64,000 nucleotides of DNA from Fibrobacteria bacterium. Its GTDB lineage: Bacteria > Fibrobacterota > Fibrobacteria > UBA5070. Below the pieces are notes generated by a model, which made no database searches, was not told the DNA's origin, and was given only the letters and a program-made list of their open reading frames with translations. Of the stretch, positions 51,360 to 60,150 are shown in pieces (positions within the stretch are counted from its first letter, which is position 1; every line of letters starts with the position of its first letter). Location of the stretch: NCBI GenBank assembly GCA_020633825.1, contig JACKCV010000002.1:388501-452500 (forward strand). Reading direction: 5' to 3'. The position numbers were made by a program, and so were the translations under genes.

Positions 51360-54005
51360 ATGAAGCTCCAGAAGCCCGTCACCTCGCAGGTCCTGCGCCA
51401 GTCGTTCATCGAATTCTTCGAATCGAAGGGGCATCGGTTCGTTCCGAGTTCGCCCGTGGTACCCCACGACGACCCCACCCTCCTGTTCGCCAATGCAGGG
51501 ATGAACCAGTTCAAGGCCATCCTGCTGGGAGGGGACAACCCCACCGGGCTCAAGCGTGCCGCCAACAGCCAGAAGTGCATCCGGGTCTCCGGCAAGCACA
51601 ACGACCTCGATGTCGTCGGGCGGGACAGCTACCACCACACCTTCTTCGAGATGCTCGGAAACTGGAGTTTCGGGGACTACTTCAAGAAGGAGGCCATCCG
51701 CTGGTCGTGGGAGCTGCTCACCGAGGTGTGGGGGCTCGAGAAGTCGCGCCTGTGGGCGACGGTCTACGAGGAGGACGACGAGGCCTTGGAACTCTGGAAG
51801 ACCGAGACCGACATCGACCACTCCCGCATCCTGAAGTCCGGCAAGAAAGACAATTTCTGGGAGATGGGCGAGGTCGGCCCCTGCGGTCCGTGCTCCGAGA
51901 TCCATTACGACTTCGGACCCGAGAGCGACCCGCGCACCGGCGAACCCGGCTACGAAGCCGCGGTCAACCTCGACGGTTGCGAGCGGTACATCGAGATCTG
52001 GAACAACGTGTTCATGCAGTACGAACGGCTCGAGGATGGTTCGCTGCGCGAACTTCCCGCCCAGCACGTCGACACCGGCATGGGGTTCGAGCGCATCCTG
52101 CGTGTGATGCAGGGAGTGCGCTCCAACTACGACACCGACGTCTTCCAGCCTCTTCTGGCGCGGATCGCCGAGCTCACCGGAGTCCCCTACGATGCCGGCG
52201 AGAAGGGCACCCCCCATCGCGTGATCGCCGACCACCTGCGGTCCCTGTCGTTTTCCATCGCCGATGGCGCGACTCCGTCCAACGAGGGGCGCGGGTACGT
52301 GCTCCGTCGCCTGCTGCGTCGCGCGGCCCGCTTCGCCCGGGAGCTGGGAGCCCGCAAGCCGGTGATCTGCGAAGTGTTGCCCACCCTCGTCGAGATCATG
52401 GGGGAGGCCTTCCCCGAGCTCAAGGCTCGGCAAGCGCACATCGCCACCGTGATCCGCTCCGAGGAGGAACGGTTCGGCCGCACCCTCGACCAGGGGCTCG
52501 ACCGGTTCCGCAAGGCCGCCCAAGCGGCCGTCGAAGGCGTGATCTCCGGCGAGGAGGTCTTCAAGCTCTACGACACCTACGGGTTCCCCGTCGACCTGAC
52601 GGAGCAGATGGCGCTCGAAAAGGGGCTTTCCATCGACCAGGCCGGCTACGAGAAGGCGATGGAGGAGCAGCGCGAGCGGGCCCGTTCGGGCGGCAAGTTC
52701 ACCAGCATCTTCAACAGCCTCGATGGATGGACCATCCTCCACGACGGCAATCCGACCTTCATCGGCTACACCGACTCCTCCGCCTCGGTCCGCACCCTGC
52801 GGTTCCGGGAACACGAAGACGATTTCTGGATCGTCACCGATCGCACGCCCTTCTACGCCGAATCCGGCGGTCAGATCGGCGACACGGGCATCCTGGCCGG
52901 GGAGGGGGTCCGCTTCCGGGTCCTCGACACCCAGAAGGTGAACGACGTCATCGTCCACCGAGCGACCCTGCTCGAGGGCTCCGTGGCCGAAGCCTCGATG
53001 GCGACCCTGGTCGCGACGGTCGACGCGGAGAGCCGGGAGGCGACCCGTCGCAACCATTCGGGAGTCCACCTCCTCCACGCGGCCCTGCGCCAGGTGCTCG
53101 GCGACCACGTGCAACAGCAGGGCTCGTGGGTCGGGCCCGACGCCTTCCGATTCGATTTCGTGCACACCTCGGCTCTCACCGAGTCGGAGATCCAGCAGGT
53201 CGAGGACATCGTCAACCGGCAGATCCGCCTCGACTTGGCCATCCGCACCGAGATCCTTCCCGTGGACGAGGCGAAGAAGGCCGGAGCCATGGCCTTGTTC
53301 GGGGAGAAGTACGGCGACACCGTCCGGGTCCTTTCCATGGGCGAGTTCTCCAAGGAATTGTGCGGTGGTCTGCACGCGACCTCCACCGGACAGATCGCGC
53401 TCCTGCGCATCCTGAGGGAATCCTCCATCTCGGCGGGCGTCCGACGCATCGAAGGTGTGACCGGGGTGGGGGCCTTCGAGCTCCTGCGACGCCAAGCGAC
53501 CGTTGCGACCCGGCTGTCCCAGACCCTCAAATGCGACGACTCCGAAGTCGGGCAGAAAGTGTCGGATCTCGGAGCGAAACTCCGCGCCGCGGAGAAGGAG
53601 ATCGAGTCCCTCAAGGTCGCGGCCCTGGCTTCGCGCGTTCCCTCCATGCTCGCCCAGGCGGTCGACCTCGGCCGGGGCAAGGCCCTGGCCATCGATTTGA
53701 CGCGCGAGGTCCCCGATTCCGCGACCTTCTCGCGCCTCGTCGACGCCCTCGAATCCGGTCTCGGATCGGGCACCGTGGCGCTCCTGGCGGCGGGTTTCGA
53801 CGGCAAGGTGACGCTGGTGGCGCTGGCCTCGCAGGATCTCGCCAAGACCTGTCCGGCCGGCCCCCTGGTGCAGGCCGCCGCGGCCATGGTCGAAGGCAAG
53901 GGGGGAGGGAAACCCAACCGCGCCCAGGCCGGTGGCAAGGATGCTTCGCGGATCCCCCAGGCCCTCGAGGCGTTCCTCGCCGCGGCGCGAACCAAGTTGG
54001 GCTGA
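51360..54005 (+). CDS. alaS: Alanyl-tRNA synthetase
   Basis: Charges tRNA-Ala; 881 residues, the normal length. The catalytic core has SFIEFFESKGHRFVPSSPVVP, DPTLLFANAGMNQFK, and the class II motifs; the editing domain has NHSGVHLLHAALRQVLGDHV (first zinc-like pair of histidines) and ELCGGLHATSTGQI (Cys and His of the second pair; the family usually has CGGTH). A C-terminal dimerisation and tRNA-binding domain follows. The ATG at 51360 gives the canonical start MKLQKPVTSQVLRQSF; a TTG at 51336 is less likely. No strong Shine-Dalgarno is visible. Confidence 0.96.
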   Translation: MKLQKPVTSQVLRQSFIEFFESKGHRFVPSSPVVPHDDPTLLFANAGMNQFKAILLGGDNPTGLKRAANSQKCIRVSGKHNDLDVVGRDSYHHTFFEMLGNWSFGDYFKKEAIRWSWELLTEVWGLEKSRLWATVYEEDDEALELWKTETDIDHSRILKSGKKDNFWEMGEVGPCGPCSEIHYDFGPESDPRTGEPGYEAAVNLDGCERYIEIWNNVFMQYERLEDGSLRELPAQHVDTGMGFERILRVMQGVRSNYDTDVFQPLLARIAELTGVPYDAGEKGTPHRVIADHLRSLSFSIADGATPSNEGRGYVLRRLLRRAARFARELGARKPVICEVLPTLVEIMGEAFPELKARQAHIATVIRSEEERFGRTLDQGLDRFRKAAQAAVEGVISGEEVFKLYDTYGFPVDLTEQMALEKGLSIDQAGYEKAMEEQRERARSGGKFTSIFNSLDGWTILHDGNPTFIGYTDSSASVRTLRFREHEDDFWIVTDRTPFYAESGGQIGDTGILAGEGVRFRVLDTQKVNDVIVHRATLLEGSVAEASMATLVATVDAESREATRRNHSGVHLLHAALRQVLGDHVQQQGSWVGPDAFRFDFVHTSALTESEIQQVEDIVNRQIRLDLAIRTEILPVDEAKKAGAMALFGEKYGDTVRVLSMGEFSKELCGGLHATSTGQIALLRILRESSISAGVRRIEGVTGVGAFELLRRQATVATRLSQTLKCDDSEVGQKVSDLGAKLRAAEKEIESLKVAALASRVPSMLAQAVDLGRGKALAIDLTREVPDSATFSRLVDALESGLGSGTVALLAAGFDGKVTLVALASQDLAKTCPAGPLVQAAAAMVEGKGGGKPNRAQAGGKDASRIPQALEAFLAAARTKLG

Positions 54006-54008
54006 TCC

Positions 54009-54755
54009 ATGGGCCCGATCGAACAGGGACTCGTCGAGCGCCGTCGGGCGGTAGGAACCCTGTGGGCGGTCCTCCTCGATCCCGACTCGCTTCCCCCCGA
54101 GGAACTCGCCCAGACTGCTCTCCAGGTCGAGGAGGCCGGTGCCGACGTCCTCCTGGTGGGAGGGAGTTCCGCCACTCCGGGAGTGTTCGAAGCGGCCATG
54201 AAGGCGATTCGCGAGCGATCCTCCCTGCCGGTGCTGCTCTTCCCGGGCTCCTACCACCAGGTGGTGGAGGGAGCGCATGGAATCCTCTTCACGACCCTCC
54301 TTTCCGGGCGGAATCCCCAGTACCTGGCCGAAGAGCAGGTCCGCGGTGCCGAGAGGGTGATCCGGCACGGGATCGAGCCCTTGCCCACGGCCTACCTGCT
54401 CATCGAATCGGGCGCCGTGACCACCGTGCAGAAAGTGTCCGGGACCCAGCCCTTGCCGAGGGACGACCGCGACCTGCTCCGCCGGCATGTCCTGGCCGCG
54501 CGCATGATGGGAATGCGATGGGTGTATCTCGAGGCCGGATCCGGGGCGCTGTCCCCCGTCCCGGTGGAGATGGTCCGCGATGCGGTGGCCCTCGAGGGCC
54601 TGCAGGTGATCGTGGGGGGAGGGTTGCGCTCTCCCGAGGTGATCGCCGAACGCGCCGCGTGCCGTCCCGCGATGATCGTCACCGGGAACGTGCTGGAGAA
54701 GCGGCGGGATGCCGAATTCCTGAAGGCCTTCGCACAGGCGATCCACCACCCCTGA
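54009..54755 (+). CDS. Geranylgeranylglyceryl phosphate synthase family protein (GGGPS, group II)
   Basis: A 248-residue TIM-barrel prenyltransferase, 3 bp behind alaS. Features of the family are AVLLDPDSLPPEELAQTA (Asp in a DPD motif for Mg), ADVLLVGGSSAT, LPVLLFPGSYHQVV, the ISGRNP-like LLSGRNPQYL, AYLLIESG, YLEAGSGA and VIVGGGLRSPE phosphate-binding loops. In archaea the enzyme makes the first ether bond of the membrane lipid; group II members also occur in FCB-group bacteria, where their lipid products are less well known. Prenyl chain length cannot be read off directly. Confidence 0.9.
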   Translation: MGPIEQGLVERRRAVGTLWAVLLDPDSLPPEELAQTALQVEEAGADVLLVGGSSATPGVFEAAMKAIRERSSLPVLLFPGSYHQVVEGAHGILFTTLLSGRNPQYLAEEQVRGAERVIRHGIEPLPTAYLLIESGAVTTVQKVSGTQPLPRDDRDLLRRHVLAARMMGMRWVYLEAGSGALSPVPVEMVRDAVALEGLQVIVGGGLRSPEVIAERAACRPAMIVTGNVLEKRRDAEFLKAFAQAIHHP

Positions 54756-55033
54756 AAACCCTTGCGTTCCCTGGTCGGAACGCGAGGTGGTGCGCGTGTG
54801 CGGCATGCCGATCCCGTCTGCGACGGGGGCGCCATGGATGCCAGGAGGTCGGAAGGCCGGCTTCGGCGGACTCCCGCCATCGCATGGATGCCCCTATCCC
54901 CGAGGTGCTCCGGAATTCGCCGCGTCGAGCAGGCGGACGCCTCCGCTCCAGCATCGGGTCGCCTGCCGCGATAGGGCATTTCCGCGGACCTGCATCCTGC
55001 ACCCGTGGGTGTCCCTGCCCGGCGAAACGAAAA
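54756..55033. other. Intergenic stretch between convergent genes
   Basis: No supported gene. Open frames here are composition-driven. The only clear feature is the terminator at its end. Confidence 0.45.
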
Positions 55034-55063
55034 CGCCCCCGTCCGGTGGATCGGACGAGGGCG
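55034..55063 (-). terminator. Intrinsic terminator of the GH5-like gene
   Basis: On the minus strand the stem CGCCCTCGTCCG pairs with CGGACGGGGGCG (one mismatch) across loop ATCCAC, followed by TTTTCGTTT. Lies 40 bp past the stop codon. Confidence 0.8.
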
Positions 55064-55103
55064 TCGGGTGGCCTCCGGAAGGGAAACCGATGGGAAGCGG
55101 ATC

Positions 55104-57128
55104 TCAGTCGACCACGAAGCGCACGGGCGTGTGGTCTTCGAGGCGGCCGAAGAGGACACCGCGCGGGAGCGCTCCGGGCAGGGTGCCCGAGATCGTTCCC
55201 GCGGGGACGAAGGAGCGGGCGACTTCCCGTCCACGGAGATCGACGACCGACAGGAACGAGCCGGAGGCCAGAGGGGTGCCCAAGGTCCAGGAGAGGACTC
55301 CGGCGCTGCTCGCCAGGCGCAGGCCTGTGCCGGAGGGAGCACGGTGCGCCGCGGTGGAGCCGCCCTTGATGGCCAGCACCACGTTGTCCAGGTGCAGGCT
55401 GGAGACGACGTCGCCGATGTTGAACTGCAAGACGCCGATGGTGCCTTCGGCGATCGTGTCGAGCGCGGAGAGCTCGACCTGGTAGGTCTTCGAGGTGGTG
55501 GACACCGAGACCGAGCCACCCCCCTGCCAAGCCCACTCGGTGGTGGTCAGGCCCACAGACACGTCGCGGGCGGCGTCGGCCCAGGCGTCGAAGGTCAGGA
55601 CGTACGTGGCCCCGGCCTCCAGGGGGAATCCGCCCTGCATCAACTGGGCATGCCAATTTTCGTCACCAGCGGCGGTGATGGAGATGTCGGCCTGGCCCGC
55701 GGCGTAGGAGACGCTTCCGGCGGCGGTTCCGGCCTCGTTGAGGTTGAACTGCCACTCCGCGTCGGTGGCGAAGTCCCCGTTCTTCAGCAGGTTGGTGCCG
55801 GCGGCGGGGCGGAAATTGGCGAGAATGGTTCGATCCTTCGAGACCTTCACGGTCAGAGGGTTCGTCGTGGCGTCCACGGCGGTGTCGCCACTCCAGCCGA
55901 CGAAATCGTATCCGGATTCGGCGGTGGCGGTCAGGGTCACGACCGTGCCGGTATCGACGCGCCCCGTCGGCGAGGCGACCACGTTGCCGCCCGCCGTGGC
56001 GGAGGCGACCACGGAGAGCTTGCCGTCGGAGACGCCGTCGAACTTGACGTCGTCGGGATGCAGGCGCGCGAAGGCGGCGAGCGAAGGCGAGGCGGTGGCG
56101 AAGCCCTTCATCCAAGGATCCCCGCCGTCCTGCTGGTACTGCCAGAACAGGCCGCCGGCGTAGCCGTTGCGGTAGAGGTTCGACAGCAGCGTATCGACGT
56201 CCTCGGCATCCTGCATGGTGCTGGAGGAGGGGGTGGAGGAACTCCAGCTGGAGGAGGCGAATTCACCCACGGCGATGGGCTTGTCGACGCCCCAGGCGGC
56301 GGCGCCCTTGCGGAAGGGGCTGTTGGATACGCCGTTCCATCCGTAGTAGTGGACCATGTAGAAGTCGAGGGTGCCGTCCGCGTCGCCGCCTGCGGCCTTC
56401 AACGCGTCGTCGGAGTACCAGCCCAGGTACGAAGCCTGCACGGTGCCGGTGGAGACGAGCACCCCCGGGACCGCGCGGTGGATGGCTCCGGTCATGCGGT
56501 TGGTGAACTTCTGGACGTCGGCCTTGGCGATCTTCTGGTAGGTCCAGCCCACGCCCTGCACCATGCCTTCGGCTTCGTTGGCGATCTCCCAGCAAACCAG
56601 GTTGGGGTCCAGCCCGATGGCCTTCACCAGCGGCACGACGGCGTTGTCGATGTAGGCCTTCAGGCCTTCGTCGGTGGTCAGGAGCTTCGCGTTGTTGGCG
56701 AGGTTCACGCCCGACTGGTTCTGCATGAAGTTGTGGGTCAGGAGCACCGGCATGATCAGCACGTTGTGCTTCTTGGCGATCGACAGCATCTGCTGGACGT
56801 TGGCGATGGTCTTCGATCCCAGGCCCGAGACCAGACCGTCGGAGCCGAAGACGGGGTCGTTGGCGCCGTTGGTCGACAGCCACACGCGCATGACATTGCC
56901 CCCGGAATCGGCGGTGGCCTTGATGGCCGCCTCGAAGGCCGTGGCGTTCAGAGGCGAGTTGCCCACGTCTCCGGCGAAGTTGATCCAGGCCAGGTTGAAG
57001 CCGGCGAGGAAGATCTTCTCTCCCGAGGGCAGGGTGATGCGATCGGAAAACGGCATGGCGTCGGTCCGGGTTGCGGCGGCCAGCAGGAGCGCGGCGCCAG
57101 GGGCAAGGAGGGAACGGAGTCTGGACAA
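55104..57128 (-). CDS. Secreted GH5-like beta-glycanase (mannanase/cellulase type) with CBM and sorting-like C-terminus
   Basis: A 674-residue exported enzyme. A signal peptide (1-24) precedes a GH5 barrel (about 26-345) with NVMRVWLSTNG, CWEIANEAEG (acid/base Glu in the NE motif), FYMVHYYGWNG and the nucleophile in PIAVGEFASS. A single InlB/Listeria-Bacteroides-like repeat (about 370-430; SGYDFVGWSGD) follows, then a CBM4/9-type beta-sandwich (about 435-580; NLLKNGDFATD). The end (about 590-674; LSWTLGTPLASGSFLSVVDLRGREVA) resembles a type IX sorting domain. The mannan-directed branch of GH5 is likelier than cellulase from the overall pattern. Divergent from the GntR gene, so it is probably its target. 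Confidence 0.85.
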   Translation of the reverse strand: MSRLRSLLAPGAALLLAAATRTDAMPFSDRITLPSGEKIFLAGFNLAWINFAGDVGNSPLNATAFEAAIKATADSGGNVMRVWLSTNGANDPVFGSDGLVSGLGSKTIANVQQMLSIAKKHNVLIMPVLLTHNFMQNQSGVNLANNAKLLTTDEGLKAYIDNAVVPLVKAIGLDPNLVCWEIANEAEGMVQGVGWTYQKIAKADVQKFTNRMTGAIHRAVPGVLVSTGTVQASYLGWYSDDALKAAGGDADGTLDFYMVHYYGWNGVSNSPFRKGAAAWGVDKPIAVGEFASSSWSSSTPSSSTMQDAEDVDTLLSNLYRNGYAGGLFWQYQQDGGDPWMKGFATASPSLAAFARLHPDDVKFDGVSDGKLSVVASATAGGNVVASPTGRVDTGTVVTLTATAESGYDFVGWSGDTAVDATTNPLTVKVSKDRTILANFRPAAGTNLLKNGDFATDAEWQFNLNEAGTAAGSVSYAAGQADISITAAGDENWHAQLMQGGFPLEAGATYVLTFDAWADAARDVSVGLTTTEWAWQGGGSVSVSTTSKTYQVELSALDTIAEGTIGVLQFNIGDVVSSLHLDNVVLAIKGGSTAAHRAPSGTGLRLASSAGVLSWTLGTPLASGSFLSVVDLRGREVARSFVPAGTISGTLPGALPRGVLFGRLEDHTPVRFVVD

Positions 57129-57153
57129 GGAAGCGTCCTTTCGTGGAGGAACC

Positions 57154-57175
57154 GACGGAGGGCTGGGCCTCCGTC
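57154..57175 (-). promoter_or_regulatory. Perfect hairpin in the leader of the GH5-like gene
   Basis: GACGGAGG (57154-57161), 6-nt loop, CCTCCGTC (57168-57175). It lies about 25-45 bp upstream of the GH5-like start on the minus strand and could act as an mRNA leader element or an operator. Confidence 0.4.
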
Positions 57176-57203
57176 AGATGGATCGTAAGGAGGGTACGGC
57201 TTT

Positions 57204-57231
57204 TTGAGGGTGTCTGCCGGCACTCTATGAA
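57204..57231 (+). promoter_or_regulatory. Candidate promoter of the GntR-type regulator gene
   Basis: TTGAGG (57204-57209) and TATGAA (57226-57231), spacer 16 bp. The AT-rich 57226-57260 segment that follows contains near-repeats ATTGTTGTATTGTG and may hold the operator shared by both divergent genes. Confidence 0.4.
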
Positions 57232-57260
57232 TCAAAACATTCAAGAAGTATTGTTGTATT

Positions 57261-58673
57261 GTGTCTCGACTCATCCAGGAATGCACGGAACAGCTGCGAA
57301 AACTCGCCACCGAGTCGCAATCGGCACGACTTCCCTCCGTGGACGCCTTGGCGGAATGCTGGAGAGTGGGGCGCAGCACCGTCCAGGCCGTCCTCGCCAC
57401 GGCCAGGGAGCAGGGGTGGATCGAAACCCGGCGAGGTTCCGGGATCTGGGCCTCGGGAGCGCTGCCAGCGGCGGCGGTCCGATCGACCCGTCGCGGTGCC
57501 GCCGAGCTGGCCGACCTCCTTGCCGGAGAGATCCGCTCGGGGAGCTACGCGGTGGGACAGGATCTTCCCTCGCCCAAGGCCCTCTCGCGGAAACACGACC
57601 TCAGTCCGGCCACCGTGCGCAAGGCCTTGCGATCCCTGGAGACGCGAAGCCTGGTGGAGCGGCGGGGACGCTCCTGGCGTGTCGGGGGGATGGCGCGACC
57701 GCGGACCGGTGTCCGACCCGTCCTGCTGTGCCTGGGGGCACCGGGCGCCGACGGGCGTCTGCGCATCGAATCCGATCCGGAATGGGATTTCTGGCGCGAA
57801 ATCCAGTCGGAAGCGGTGCGCTCCGGCCTGGAACCCCGTTTGGTGCCCTGGCGCGGGCAACTTCCGGAGATGGACGACGCCGTGGTGGGATCTGTGGTGT
57901 CGAACTGGCACATGATGGACTCGCGCCCGTTGCTCGACCAGCTCTTGCGGGGGCGCAGACCCGCGGCGGTCTGGGTGGCCAATTACGAGATCCTTCCGGG
58001 TGCGGCCTACGGACTGGCCCGCACGCTCTGGTTCCACGACTTGGCCAATGGGCGCGGAGCGGGCCGGACCATGGCGGAGTACATCGGCCGTCTACCGCAT
58101 CGACACGTGGCCTGGATCGGTCCGTTCCAAGGTGCTCCCTGGGCACGCAACCGCCTCCAGGGTCTGCGGGAATCCCTCGACCCGAGGATTCGCCTCGACG
58201 TCCACGCCGGGAACTGGACCTCGGAATGGGATGTGCAGGCACATGTCCTGGGAGATCCTGCCGTCCTCGGGAAGGTGGGCTGGACGGGGGATGCGTCCGA
58301 ACGCGATCGACTGGCGCGTCCGCTGGTGGAGGCCGTGACTCGCGACCGCTGCCTGGAGGTCTTCGGTTCGCACCTGCACGAGGCGCTGGAAGGAGGGGCG
58401 ACCCTGTGGATCGCGGCGTCCGATCTCGTGGCCCGATGGGTGCTCCACTGGCTGCGTGCGCACGGACGGGAGGTCCCGCGCGACCTCGCCCTGGCGAGCT
58501 TCGACGACACCCGGGACGCCAGTCTCCTCGATCTGACCAGTCTCCGGTTCGGGGTACAGGAAATGGCGCGCTCCATGATTCGACAAGTTCTGTCCGCTCC
58601 GCGTGAGCCGCGCCGCCTCTCGAGCTACCCATCCCACGTCTTCGAACGCGCGTCCACGGCCCCCGTCCCCTGA
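57261..58673 (+). CDS. Regulator with two winged-helix domains and a LacI-like sensor
   Basis: A 470-residue transcription factor. Two successive GntR-type winged helices can be seen: about 5-68 (LPSVDALAECWRVGRSTVQAVLATAREQGWIETRRGSG) and about 75-142 (LADLLAGEIRSGSYAVGQDLPSPKALSRKHDLSPATVRKAL), cut here to their cores. Residues 148-470 resemble a periplasmic-binding-protein-like sensor of LacI type (ALASFDDTRDASLLDLTSLRFGVQEMARSMI). Most GntR proteins have only one winged helix. The GTG start gives the first helix at the usual distance. It probably responds to a sugar and controls the GH5-like gene on the other side of the 132-bp gap. Confidence 0.85.
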   Translation: MSRLIQECTEQLRKLATESQSARLPSVDALAECWRVGRSTVQAVLATAREQGWIETRRGSGIWASGALPAAAVRSTRRGAAELADLLAGEIRSGSYAVGQDLPSPKALSRKHDLSPATVRKALRSLETRSLVERRGRSWRVGGMARPRTGVRPVLLCLGAPGADGRLRIESDPEWDFWREIQSEAVRSGLEPRLVPWRGQLPEMDDAVVGSVVSNWHMMDSRPLLDQLLRGRRPAAVWVANYEILPGAAYGLARTLWFHDLANGRGAGRTMAEYIGRLPHRHVAWIGPFQGAPWARNRLQGLRESLDPRIRLDVHAGNWTSEWDVQAHVLGDPAVLGKVGWTGDASERDRLARPLVEAVTRDRCLEVFGSHLHEALEGGATLWIAASDLVARWVLHWLRAHGREVPRDLALASFDDTRDASLLDLTSLRFGVQEMARSMIRQVLSAPREPRRLSSYPSHVFERASTAPVP

Positions 58674-58886
58674 GGCGGACAAGAGCCGCGGACCCGGACC
58701 AGGGCCGCCCCCACGCGGTGCGGACGATGGTGCGCCGGAAGTCCGTGGTCGACCGAGCGTGCCCTTCAGGGTACGCGAAGTGGGGCGGGTTCGATGCTTG
58801 TCGATCCCCGCTGCAAGGGGGGCCATAGATTGGATGACGTGGTGCCGACTTCTTCGGCGTCACCCTCTTCCGAAAGGGTTTCCCCG

Positions 58887-60133
58887 ATGCGCATTCCGAA
58901 AATCCCCAAAGCGGGCAGGTGGACAGCCCTGCTCCTCGGGTTGGTCGCCTGCCAAGAGGCGACGCCCCCGATCTTGAATCCTCAATCCGACGGTGCCACC
59001 GCGCGTGTCGCCGTCCCGGACACGCTTCTCGATCGTCTTGGAGCCGATGCAGAAAGTCTGCAGGTCCGATTCGAAGGCGTGCAGGGTAGCAGGATCCAAC
59101 GCGGACGAGCGGACCAGGTATTGGTTTTCGATGACCTCGCTCCTGGCAACTGGGTCGTCGAAGCTCGTATCGAGAGGGGTTCGAGCTCGAGGGGTCGGCG
59201 CCTTCTCTGGGCCGCGGTGGATACCCTATCCGTTTCCGGTGGGGAACGGGTCCACGTGTCCCTGAGGTGGGGCGGGCGTTCCCTCGGAGACCACCGAGGT
59301 GCCGCTCAGGATTCCTCCTGTCTGTCCGGGGCGCCCTGTGAAATTCCTCCTCCCGCGATGGATTGCGTGGACACGACGGACTCGCCGTGCGTGACTCCTC
59401 CTCCCGCGATGGATTGCGTGGACACGACGGGCTCGCCGTGCGCTACTCCTCCTCCCGCGACGGATTGCGTGGACACGACGGATTCGCCGTGCGTGACTCC
59501 TCCTCCCGCGATGGATTGCGTGGACACGACGGACTCGCCGTGCGTGACTCCTCCTCCCGCGACGGATTGCGTGGACACGACGGATTCGCCGTGCGTGACT
59601 CCTCCCCCGTCGACGGATTGCGTGGACACGACGGATTCGCCGTGCGTGACTCCTCCTCCCGCGATGGATTGCGTGGACACGACGGATTCGCCGTGCGTGA
59701 CTCCTCCCCGTCGACGGATTGCGTGGACACGACGGATTCGCCGTGCGTGACTCCTCCTCCCGCGATGGATTGCGTGGACACGACGGATTCGCCGTGCGTG
59801 ACTCCTCCTCCCGCGACGGATTGCGTGGACACGACGGATTCGCCGTGCGTGACTCCTCCCCCGTCGACGGATTGCGTGGACACGACGGATTCGCCGTGCG
59901 TGACTCCTCCCCCGTCGACGGATTGCGTGGACACGACGGACTCGCCGTGCGTGACTCCTCCCCCGTCGACGGATTGCGTGGACACGACGGATTCGCCGTG
60001 CGTGACTCCTCCTCCCGCAACGGATTGCGTGGACACGACGGACTCCATCCGTGTGTTGGAACGAAGCCGCCGAGCCTGTGCGGATTCACGAACAGCCTTG
60101 GTCGGAATCGTGGACGCGTTCGGGATCGAGTAG
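58887..60133 (+). pseudogene. Lipoprotein with 14 Cys-rich 17-residue repeats, interrupted by a one-base frameshift
   Basis: Starts at ATG 58887 with signal peptide and lipobox (ALLLGLVAC). A beta-sandwich-like domain (about 25-135; LVFDDLAPGNWVVEARIE) precedes repeats of the form TPPPAMDCVDTTDSPCV. After the seventh DCVDTT unit the frame shifts: the C tract at 59706-59709 has four C, whereas equivalent tracts in other units have five. The frame ends there within 15 codons, but the +1-shifted frame carries seven more repeats and a short tail (RVLERSRRACADSRTALVGIVDAFGIE shortened here), ending with TAG at 60133. It may be a pseudogene, a phase-variable gene or a sequencing error. Confidence 0.75.
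59348..60050 (+). repeat. 51-bp tandem repeat array in the lipoprotein gene
   Basis: Fourteen units of 51 bp, each encoding 17 residues with two cysteines; variants differ mainly at Ala/Ser and Met/Thr before DCVDTT. There are no spacers, and the unit is translated, so this is a minisatellite and not a CRISPR array. Low variation shows recent expansion or homogenisation. Confidence 0.92.
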
Positions 60134-60150
60134 ATTTCCCATTATCCCCA

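Noticed and set aside
50336..55369. A 1677-codon open frame on the plus strand over flgL, alaS and GGGPS
   Set aside because: Lies out of frame with three well-recognised genes and has shadow-like composition (Arg, Pro, Gly).
59348..60050. Possible CRISPR array
   Set aside because: Units are contiguous, 51 bp, translated and without unique spacers. It is a coding minisatellite.
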